Shown in pieces: positions 1 to 4,795 of a stretch of 9,329 nucleotides of DNA. The stretch's first letter is position 1; every line of letters starts with the position of its first letter. The notes below the pieces were generated by a model. It searched no databases, was not told the origin of the DNA, and saw nothing but the letters and a program-made list of their open reading frames with translations. Source of the DNA: Acinetobacter sp. (GTDB lineage Bacteria > Pseudomonadota > Gammaproteobacteria > Pseudomonadales > Moraxellaceae); the NCBI GenBank assembly GCA_008017255.1, contig SSHD01000066.1, positions 1 through 9,329 on the forward strand, read 5' to 3'. A program made the translations under genes and the position numbers.

Positions 1-56
1 ATAAACAGCAGTCCAAACAGCAAAACACGTTGTAATACGGGAGCGTATTGTTGCAC
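1..56 (-). CDS. N-terminal fragment of an unknown, probably membrane or exported protein
   Basis: A minus-strand frame starting with GTG at 56-54 stays open to the left edge. It reads MQQYAPVLQRVLLFGLLF, and the hydrophobic run after residue 8 suggests a signal peptide or first membrane helix. The start is supported by an AGAGA Shine-Dalgarno-like string at 66-70 (9-base spacing), a perfect TATAAT box at 79-84, and an in-frame TAG five codons upstream. Only 18 codons are visible, so no family can be assigned. It lies downstream of the ParA-like gene on the same strand but appears to have its own promoter. Confidence 0.5.
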   Translation of the reverse strand, partial: MQQYAPVLQRVLLFGLLF

Positions 57-78
57 GATGGTATTTCTCTAGTGCTAA

Positions 79-84
79 ATTATA
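79..84 (-). promoter_or_regulatory. Candidate -10 box for the gene leaving the left edge
   Basis: Read on the minus strand this is a perfect TATAAT. Transcription would begin near position 72, about 16 bases before the GTG at 56. No convincing -35 box lies 16-18 bases upstream, so the site may need an activator or may be fortuitous in AT-rich DNA. Confidence 0.4.
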
Positions 85-155
85 GTTTGATATTAACCGA
101 AAACGTCGCGCAGTAAAATTGGCATCAACATAAAATAACTATTCTTTGCAACAGT

Positions 156-800
156 TTAGAACCATTCTGTCGGGTCATCAACCAATTGATTTAACACAGG
201 CTGCCATTGGTTTTGTATGCTAACAAAGTTTTTTTGTGGTTTATCAAACACAGTTAAGCCTTGCATGGCTAACATGCCATAGGCACTGCGTTCGGCAATC
301 CATGCCACAGGTTCATGTTCAATTTTATTAAAAAAGTCTTGAATGGTTTTTGAGCTGGCACTGTTGTGTTTGACTCGATTGGCAATCAGTAAAATTTGTA
401 CTTTGCCTTTGCGGATGCGTTTAATATCTTGTAAATGCTTGAGAAAACGTCGAGTACTGTCGATGTCGAAAAATGACGGTTGTAATGGCGTAACAATCGC
501 ATGTGCTTCGCTAACCAATTGCTCGGCATGCTCGCCTGAGAGTGCACCTGGTGCATCAATAATCAAATAATCTAAGTGTTTTGGCGCTTCGCCAATGGAT
601 TTTTCATGTCGCCAATCCAAACTGTGAATGCTCGCCACCGAGTCGGGACGTTGCTTTAACCATTGTAAAGACGACTTTTGGTTATCGGCATCTGCCAATG
701 CAACTTTATAGCCTTTTTGCGACAAGGCACTGGCAAGGGTGATTGCAGTCATGGTTTTGCCACAACCGCCTTTTTGGTTTGCAATTAATATGGTTTTCAT
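156..800 (-). CDS. ParA/MinD-type P-loop ATPase, orphan
   Basis: This 214-residue protein belongs to the ParA family of deviant Walker ATPases, which dimerise on ATP and position DNA or other cargo in the cell. A deviant Walker A motif, QKGGCGKT, occupies residues 9-16, with signature lysine K10 and catalytic K15. The switch region DADNQKSS (37-44) is followed by a W-x-x-x-R segment, as in the shorter VirC1/McdA-like ParA proteins. Walker B is LIIDAPG with D82, and VTPLQPS (103-109) matches the conserved strand after it. There is no N-terminal helix-turn-helix, unlike large plasmid ParA proteins. I chose the ATG at 800 because Walker A then starts right after the first strand, as is usual; an in-frame TTG at 818 would add six residues. 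No clear ribosome site precedes either start. There is no parB-like gene or centromere-like repeat array nearby, so the cargo is unknown. Confidence 0.85.
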   Translation of the reverse strand: MKTILIANQKGGCGKTMTAITLASALSQKGYKVALADADNQKSSLQWLKQRPDSVASIHSLDWRHEKSIGEAPKHLDYLIIDAPGALSGEHAEQLVSEAHAIVTPLQPSFFDIDSTRRFLKHLQDIKRIRKGKVQILLIANRVKHNSASSKTIQDFFNKIEHEPVAWIAERSAYGMLAMQGLTVFDKPQKNFVSIQNQWQPVLNQLVDDPTEWF

Positions 801-849
801 GGCGTAAGCGCTGCACAAGTGTTTCGTATTCGGCTGTTACCTTAGCATT

Positions 850-879
850 TTTTTACGCCGTGTAGGTTACACATGACAA
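850..879 (-). promoter_or_regulatory. Candidate promoter of the ParA-like gene
   Basis: On the minus strand, TTGTCA (874-879) is five of six to the consensus -35. An 18-base spacer leads to TAAAAA (850-855), four of six to the consensus -10. The -35 overlaps that of the divergent gene, so the two promoters may compete. The -10 is weak, so this is tentative. Confidence 0.3.
860..872. promoter_or_regulatory. 13-base palindrome between divergent promoters
   Basis: GTGTA-GGT-TACAC is a perfect dyad with 5-base arms and a 3-base centre. It directly abuts the -35 proposed for the plus-strand gene and lies in the spacer of the minus-strand promoter, where a repressor or activator could control both genes. 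A dyad this short can occur by chance. Confidence 0.3.
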
Positions 880-901
880 ATGTTTCAGCTTGCAGTTAAA
901 T
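873..901 (+). promoter_or_regulatory. Candidate promoter of the nuclease-like membrane protein gene
   Basis: ATGACA (873-878) is five of six to the consensus -35. A 17-base spacer leads to TTAAAT (896-901), four of six to the consensus -10. Transcription would start near 908, giving a leader of about 20 bases that contains the Shine-Dalgarno site of the gene at 929. Confidence 0.5.
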
Positions 902-917
902 AGCCACATTCAAACAC

Positions 918-921
918 AGGA
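918..921 (+). promoter_or_regulatory. Ribosome binding site that sets the start at 929
   Basis: AGGA lies seven bases before the ATG at 929. The earlier in-frame ATG at 890 has no such site, lies upstream of the proposed -10 box, and would put a polar segment before the membrane helix. The 929 start is therefore preferred. Confidence 0.7.
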
Positions 922-928
922 AAATGTT

Positions 929-1399
929 ATGTCAATTTGGCTGGCGATGCTGATTGGTGGCTGTATTGGGGTGGTGATGACCACGCTGATTTTATCCAAT
1001 AGCCGTAATGGACGCATTCAGGCGGAATACCAGCAGTACATTGCCGAACTGGAGTTGGAGCATCAACAAGCGCTGTTAGATGCGCAAAAACGTAGTGTGA
1101 ATACCAGCCGTGCGGTGCTCAAAGGCAAAATGGCAGAACAATTTGCGCCGATACTACCTGAGTTCCGCTATTTGCCTAGTGATGCCAAGTTTTTAGGCGA
1201 CCCTGTAGATTATGTGGTGTTCGATGGCTATACCGACTTCCGAGATGGTGATGGTACAGCCGAAGATATAGAAGTGATTTTATTGGATATTAAAAGTGGC
1301 GGCGCACGCTTGAGCAAAGGGCAGCAAGCCATTGCGCAAGCAGTGCAGGCGGGGCGGGTTCGTTTTGAAACCTTGCGTATCGAGTTTGGTGATGAGTAG
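929..1399 (+). CDS. Membrane-anchored Holliday-junction-resolvase-like endonuclease family protein
   Basis: The 156-residue product starts with a membrane helix (about residues 2-22). A charged, probably coiled stretch follows (29-58), then a compact domain matching the predicted endonuclease family related to archaeal Holliday junction resolvases (Pfam Endonuc_Holl type). The fold's catalytic pattern is visible: E70 in the first helix, D94 in PVDYVVFDG, D120-x-K122 in LLDIKSG, and Q132/Q133 in the following helix, equivalent to a PD-(D/E)XK set. Nuclease activity in this family is predicted from sequence; I know of no proven substrate. The membrane anchor argues against a standard recombination role. 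The gene is divergent from the ParA-like ATPase and convergent with the methyltransferase. Confidence 0.75.
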   Translation: MSIWLAMLIGGCIGVVMTTLILSNSRNGRIQAEYQQYIAELELEHQQALLDAQKRSVNTSRAVLKGKMAEQFAPILPEFRYLPSDAKFLGDPVDYVVFDGYTDFRDGDGTAEDIEVILLDIKSGGARLSKGQQAIAQAVQAGRVRFETLRIEFGDE

Positions 1400-1420
1400 C
1401 AATTACTTGGTTTTGATTTG

Positions 1421-1520
1421 AAGTCTCCCCATGCGAAGGGGGAGATTTAGAGGGGGTATTCATTTAAGCCCCCATTCTGAGGCACAGCGTGCCGAAAGTT
1501 CCGCCCCGCAAGGGAAGAAG
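1421..1520. repeat. Hairpin-dense GC-rich intergenic element, possible dispersed repeat
   Basis: Four inverted repeats are packed between two convergent genes. The first is a 10-base-pair stem (1421-1430 with 1439-1448, one G-T wobble, 8-base loop). The second is GGGGG (1452-1456) with CCCCC (1469-1473). The third is a perfect GGCAC-AGC-GTGCC hairpin (1481-1493). The fourth is a short CCC-GCAA-GGG stem (1505-1514). The run of C and G blocks differs sharply from its surroundings and resembles the small repeats that litter Acinetobacter intergenic regions, from memory only. It may also stop transcription from both sides, although only the minus strand has a T-rich tract nearby (1526-1540), and that tract lies before the stems. 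A short ATG-started frame inside is not credible as a gene. Confidence 0.55.
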
Positions 1521-1546
1521 CAAAGCAAAAAATTAAAAAGAATGAT

Positions 1547-2176
1547 TTATAACGCTGCCTTTTGCAGCCGTGCAAATAGCATGGTTTGCGCAACAGTTGG
1601 AATACCCGCAGCATCAAAATAGCGTTTTTCTACAAAGTTAAATTTAGCCTCTGTCAAATGCGCTTCGATGTCACGATTGAGGTGACAACCATCGGCAAGG
1701 CGTTTTTGCACAGGGGTCAATAGCGTTTGCAAGGTTTGGATTTTACCTGAACTCGGGTGTTTGACATGCTCGACCAAATGCAGTGTTCCATTGGGTTTGA
1801 GCACCCGATAAATTTCAGCTAAGGCTGGCTCGAGTTTTGCCACGCTGCACAGCGTCCAAGTCGAAACAATATGATCGACCGAGCTGTCGGCAAAGGGTAA
1901 TTTTTCGACACCCGCTTGTATGTGTTTGACATAAAAAGGTGCGTGTTGCACTCGTTCTGCTGCCAAATGATAAATTTCTGCATTTGGCTCGAGGGCGTAT
2001 AAGGTATCGACATTGCCATAAAATGCAATATTCAACCCAGTGCCAAAACCAATCTCCAGTATTTCGCCCTGAATCGGTAATAACAGTTCACGGCGTTTAT
2101 CCATTAAACTGGCAGTTTGCATGACCTGATTGAGTATATGCGGAAAAATACGACGTTGATAAAATTGATAAAGCAT
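1547..2176 (-). CDS. Class I SAM-dependent methyltransferase
   Basis: The 209-residue protein has the Rossmann methyltransferase signature. Motif I is LEIGFGTG (40-47), with the glycines that hold S-adenosylmethionine. The acidic residue ending the second strand, E63 in ALEPN, binds the ribose. The VEKLPFADSSVDHIVSTWTL segment (90-109) is motif II/III, and the YRVLKPNG-LHLVEH segment (123-137) is typical of the Methyltransf_11 group. The N-terminal MLYQFYQRR and LMDKRRELLLPIQG segments look like a coherent family N-terminus, which supports the ATG at 2176 even though no clear Shine-Dalgarno site precedes it. The substrate cannot be read from sequence; related proteins act on small molecules, lipids or quinones. 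It is convergent with the nuclease-like gene and divergent from the secreted-protein gene. Confidence 0.85.
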   Translation of the reverse strand: MLYQFYQRRIFPHILNQVMQTASLMDKRRELLLPIQGEILEIGFGTGLNIAFYGNVDTLYALEPNAEIYHLAAERVQHAPFYVKHIQAGVEKLPFADSSVDHIVSTWTLCSVAKLEPALAEIYRVLKPNGTLHLVEHVKHPSSGKIQTLQTLLTPVQKRLADGCHLNRDIEAHLTEAKFNFVEKRYFDAAGIPTVAQTMLFARLQKAAL

Positions 2177-2297
2177 AGCGGTGGTATGACACAGAGTGAA
2201 ATAATGCCCTAGCTTGCCACAAAAACATGACCAAAGTGCAGCGGATTGTTACTAAAAACTGTACTTTTTTGCAGCTGTTCGGCATAGCATGAATCAA

Positions 2298-2328
2298 TTG
2301 CTAGGCTAAGTTTAAGCTAGGTTTAACC
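2298..2328 (+). promoter_or_regulatory. Weak candidate promoter with an 11-base tandem repeat
   Basis: TTGCTA (2298-2303) and TTTAAC (2322-2327) are 18 bases apart and each matches four of six consensus bases. The span carries an imperfect tandem 11-mer, TAAGTTTAAGC then TAGGTTTAACC (2307-2328, nine of eleven identical), about one helical turn per copy. The rest of the intergenic region 2177-2351 shows nothing clear, including no good promoter for the methyltransferase. Confidence 0.25.
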
Positions 2329-2351
2329 TTATTTTTGAGGATGATGGACAG

Positions 2352-2915
2352 ATGCGCACAGCACTTTGGATTGGTTTTTGTTTATTGGCTGCCGTGGCAC
2401 CCAGCCATGCGTCAACAGCGGGCGCAGAATATAATATTGCCAAAGGTTTAGCGCCGAGTGTCAAAGATCAGTCGATTGCAGTGTTACAGCCGTTTTATGG
2501 CAATTTTCGTATTTTAGGCTCTAAAGTCTATGCCGATGATGCGCAAGCCAAGTTTTCGCCGATTGATTATGCGGTGAGTTGGGGCTTATTTGCCCGACCT
2601 GACATTGCGCGTAGTATTTCGGTCAATCAATACGACCGTTATTTAAACTGGAAAATAGACAAGCTACCAGTGCCGGCACAGCAAGCCATGCAAATGGTAT
2701 CGAATATGCACATTATTCCTGCCAATCCAGACATTGCGAAGCAAATTCAACAGGTCAAACGGGGCGACTTGGTGCGGCTGCAAGGTGAGTTGGTGGAAAT
2801 TCGCGATAAAGATTTGCAGTGGACTTCATCACTTAGCGCCAGCGATATCGGCGATGGCGCATGTGAGTTGTTTCGGGTCAGTTCAATTCAATGGTTAGAA
2901 AAACAAAAAATCTAA
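2352..2915 (+). CDS. Secreted or periplasmic protein of an uncharacterised conserved family
   Basis: The 187-residue product opens with a signal peptide: R2, a hydrophobic core at 4-16, and likely cleavage after PSHA at residue 20. The mature part has features I associate with a widespread uncharacterised family. These are an SPIDYAVSWGLF segment (69-80), SISVNQYDRYLNWKI (88-102), SNMHIIPANPDI (117-128), RGDLVRLQGELVEI (137-150), and a C-terminal WTSSLSASDIGDGACEL motif (157-173) holding the conserved C171. The SS-x(4)-D-x-GDGACE block is the most characteristic. The function is unknown. GAGG at 2337-2340 is the likely ribosome site (11-base spacing); the out-of-frame ATGs at 2341 and 2344 are not used. 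Its stop lies 10 bases from the stop of the convergent lipoprotein gene. Confidence 0.7.
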   Translation: MRTALWIGFCLLAAVAPSHASTAGAEYNIAKGLAPSVKDQSIAVLQPFYGNFRILGSKVYADDAQAKFSPIDYAVSWGLFARPDIARSISVNQYDRYLNWKIDKLPVPAQQAMQMVSNMHIIPANPDIAKQIQQVKRGDLVRLQGELVEIRDKDLQWTSSLSASDIGDGACELFRVSSIQWLEKQKI

Positions 2916-2918
2916 TTG

Positions 2919-2940
2919 ATGCAGCTTATTCAGACTGCAT
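2919..2940. terminator. Possible terminator hairpin between convergent genes
   Basis: ATGCAG (2919-2924) pairs perfectly with CTGCAT (2935-2940) around a 10-base loop, overlapping the last codons of the minus-strand lipoprotein. Read on the minus strand, a T-rich tract (2895-2910) begins about eight bases after the stem, too far for a textbook terminator. It is the only stem between two genes separated by 10 bases. Confidence 0.3.
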
Positions 2941-3486
2941 TTGCGTATCGGCTGTTTGTGCGCTGCGCCAGTGTTGCAACTGGTTTTGTGCATGCAAGTA
3001 TAGGTTCAACTGCTTCACTTGCTCTGCACTGTCGTTGCTAGAGATTGCACCTGACAATAAAGCGCCTTGCTGCTCCCAATAACCCGCCATCAACCCTTGA
3101 ATATAGCGCCCTTGTTCGGTTTTGAGTTCGAGGGCTTTGAGCATGGTGAGTGCAGATTGCACATTATCTTGTAGGCGTTGTTGTTCAAATTCTGGTGTGA
3201 GCGTGTTGTCTTGTTGCATTTTTTCCAATTCAAGCTGCATGCTATCGCTGCTTGCGGTAAAACGGCGCTCGTAGTCATCTAAAATTGCAATGTCATGTCC
3301 GTCGTTTGCGTTGGCAGGAAAAGGTTGAATCGGCAATTGTTGCAGTTGCCCAATACCATCGCCATTGCTTGGCTGAGTTTGTTGTTTTGACTGCGTAGGT
3401 TCGGGCTGATCTTTATTGCACGCCGTTAAAAGTAGGGCGCTGCTAACAAGACAAGCAAGGGCAGAGCGGCGGGTAAATTTAGACAT
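2926..3486 (-). CDS. Outer-membrane lipoprotein of unknown function
   Basis: The 186-residue protein has a clear lipoprotein signal. MSKFTRR is the basic start, a hydrophobic segment spans 9-20, and the lipobox LLTAC places the lipidated cysteine at C23. N24 at the next position, rather than aspartate, predicts sorting to the outer membrane. After the cysteine comes a disordered stretch rich in Gln, Pro and Ser (24-60), then a largely helical domain rich in Gln, Leu and Glu (about 65-180) without further cysteines. I recognise no domain. The ATG at 3486 gives a normal signal peptide; a GTG 15 bases upstream would only lengthen it. GAGTG strings sit 10-14 bases upstream of the ATG. A perfect dyad lies just upstream of the start. 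Confidence 0.7.
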   Translation of the reverse strand: MSKFTRRSALACLVSSALLLTACNKDQPEPTQSKQQTQPSNGDGIGQLQQLPIQPFPANANDGHDIAILDDYERRFTASSDSMQLELEKMQQDNTLTPEFEQQRLQDNVQSALTMLKALELKTEQGRYIQGLMAGYWEQQGALLSGAISSNDSAEQVKQLNLYLHAQNQLQHWRSAQTADTQMQSE

Positions 3487-3504
3487 GATAAAAACACTCA
3501 CTCA

Positions 3505-3528
3505 GCAATGAACTACACTATTCATTGC
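3505..3528. promoter_or_regulatory. Perfect 8-base inverted repeat upstream of the lipoprotein gene
   Basis: GCAATGAA (3505-3512) and TTCATTGC (3521-3528) are exact inverted copies separated by 8 bases. The arms are centred about 30 bases upstream of the ATG at 3486. Arm length and a 16-base centre-to-centre spacing fit an operator for a dimeric regulator. Transcribed, it would form an mRNA hairpin just before the ribosome site. Confidence 0.45.
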
Positions 3529-3624
3529 ATGTTTTTGGAAAATAATCGGCAAAAGGCATGGTCTGATCTTGCGTAGTTTAGCCCATAAAATCAAATACAA
3601 TGTGTGCCGTATTGACTTGCGTCA

Positions 3625-4080
3625 TTAGGCTTTGGACTGACATTGCGCCAAAGCGCTTGGGCTAAAATGGCTTTGCAGTTTGGCAAAGTTGTTTTTAATT
3701 TCAGGCTGATGAATATCAAACACCGTAACGGAGCGCGAGTCTGCATTTACACGAGGTTTTTGCGTTGCGGCTTGGATTGGGCTACTGAGGTCGTATTGAT
3801 AGCTTTCGGAAAATGCCCGCTTGAGCGTCTGCTGTTGAAACTCCCACGTTTCGGTGCTTTCACCGCCATGAAAATAACCCGTAAATTGAATTCGACAACG
3901 GTCTTTGTATTGGCTAAGTGTGGCGCTGTTGGCTTGGGCTTTTGGCTCTGCATCAATATTTTGCACTTGCTGTAGCGTAGTGAGCGGATATACCGTTTGC
4001 GAGGGCAGCAAGCTACATGCGCTAAAGCCTAGACTTGTGACTAACGTCAAAAAAAGTGTTTTAAACGCATGACTTGCCAT
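3625..4080 (-). CDS. Small lipoprotein of unknown function
   Basis: The 151-residue product starts with K7 followed by a hydrophobic run (8-19) and the lipobox-like GFSAC, giving lipidated C22 with S23 after it, which favours the outer membrane. The mature part has two more cysteines, C62 and C147, near either end of the folded region, which could form a disulfide in the periplasm. The centre (62-80) is CRIQFTGYFHGG-x-TETWEF, suggesting beta strands. I recognise no family. GGAA at 4089-4092 (8-base spacing) supports the ATG at 4080. A TATAAA box at 4104-4109 on the minus strand could start transcription, although no good -35 was seen. It lies 103 bases downstream of the next exported-protein gene on the same strand. 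Confidence 0.65.
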   Translation of the reverse strand: MASHAFKTLFLTLVTSLGFSACSLLPSQTVYPLTTLQQVQNIDAEPKAQANSATLSQYKDRCRIQFTGYFHGGESTETWEFQQQTLKRAFSESYQYDLSSPIQAATQKPRVNADSRSVTVFDIHQPEIKNNFAKLQSHFSPSALAQCQSKA

Positions 4081-4183
4081 GTAAAAATTTCCGATTTGAT
4101 ATGTTTATAGAGTGCAGTGTGGCGTGAAAATGAGCCAAGTGCAATACGGTGCTATGCAAGCTGCTGCTGCGCCGTGTTGGATT

Positions 4184-4600
4184 TTATTCGGCAGATGACG
4201 GACTTAAATTTTGCCGCTCAATAGGTACATTGCCGTCAGTTGTACCGAGTATGGCATCTTGAGTTTGTTGTAATTTTTTGGTGGCAGCTGCTTTGGTTTG
4301 TTCGGCTTTGGCTTGTATCACTTGCGACTGTTCGGCGCTATAGCTTTTGGCTTCTTGCCAAGATTGACTCATTTTTTGTGCGCTATGCTCAGATGCGCCT
4401 TGTATTGCGTTGCCTAAGTTTTGCAAGCCTTGACCAGTTTTATACAGCAGCACACGCGCAAGGCTTGGGTTGTCGCCATAAGGCATTGCTTTTTCAGTTG
4501 TTGGGTTGGGTGTAGTTGCAGTGGTTGGTTCAATTGCCCATAGTGAAGATGATGCAAGCAGTGCAGTGCTTAAACAGAGTGTTTGTCGTTTCGTTAGCAT
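4184..4600 (-). CDS. Small periplasmic helical protein of unknown function
   Basis: The 138-residue product has a cleavable signal peptide: K4 and R5, hydrophobic 8-20, likely cut after SLWA at residue 22. A Thr/Pro-rich linker follows (25-38). The bulk (about 70-118) is a continuous amphipathic helix rich in Ala, Gln, Lys and Ser, with no proline and no cysteine, resembling LEA-like or coiled-coil periplasmic proteins. The tail (119-138) is polar and probably disordered. No enzyme motif is visible. The start is firm: AAGGA at 4609-4613 lies eight bases before the ATG at 4600. A plausible promoter lies directly upstream, so the gene may head a loose cluster with the two lipoprotein genes downstream. 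Confidence 0.65.
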   Translation of the reverse strand: MLTKRQTLCLSTALLASSSLWAIEPTTATTPNPTTEKAMPYGDNPSLARVLLYKTGQGLQNLGNAIQGASEHSAQKMSQSWQEAKSYSAEQSQVIQAKAEQTKAAATKKLQQTQDAILGTTDGNVPIERQNLSPSSAE

Positions 4601-4636
4601 CTTTTCTGTCCTTTAGCAATTTTAAGCAGTCGGAGT

Positions 4637-4665
4637 TTTATAGCTGAGTGTGCAAGGGAGTTAAA
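4637..4665 (-). promoter_or_regulatory. Candidate promoter of the small periplasmic protein gene
   Basis: On the minus strand, TTTAAC (4660-4665) and TATAAA (4637-4642) are separated by 17 bases. The -10 matches five of six consensus bases, the -35 only three. The start would be near 4630, about 30 bases before the ATG, with the Shine-Dalgarno site inside the leader. Confidence 0.4.
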
Positions 4666-4748
4666 GTGTGAAGATGCTGTAGAATTGATACAGTGCGTAA
4701 ACCGTTGTGCTTTGGTGTCCTTTGTATGAATCAGTCGCAAGAATGACG

Positions 4749-4785
4749 ATTTGCCTGCTTTTAACATCGCTAAATGTAGGCAAAT
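4749..4785. terminator. Strong hairpin just downstream of the nuclease-like gene
   Basis: ATTTGCCTGC (4749-4758) pairs with GTAGGCAAAT (4776-4785) over ten positions with one G-T wobble. After one mismatch, TTTA (4760-4763) pairs with TAAA (4771-4774), leaving a 7-base loop. It begins 11 bases after the stop at 4796 on the minus strand, where a 3' hairpin is expected. No T-tract follows on that strand, so it may protect the 3' end rather than terminate, or mark the edge of an inserted segment. Confidence 0.45.
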
Positions 4786-4795
4786 GTCCTATGCC

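Noticed and set aside
801..818. Upstream TTG start for the ParA-like protein
   Set aside because: It would add six residues before the first strand and has no ribosome site; the ATG at 800 fits the family.
890..928. Upstream ATG start for the nuclease-like protein
   Set aside because: No Shine-Dalgarno site, it lies upstream of the proposed -10 box, and it would put polar residues before the membrane helix.
1431..1622. Short plus-strand reading frame of 63 codons
   Set aside because: It starts inside the hairpin-dense element, has no ribosome site, and runs into the 3' end of the methyltransferase on the other strand.
1842..1855. Palindrome ACGCTG-CA-CAGCGT
   Set aside because: It lies inside the methyltransferase coding region and is explained by the codons there; no neighbouring feature suggests a site.
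3613..3624. Mini hairpin with a GCAA loop just after the lipoprotein stop
   Set aside because: The stem has only four pairs and no T-tract, too weak to call a terminator.
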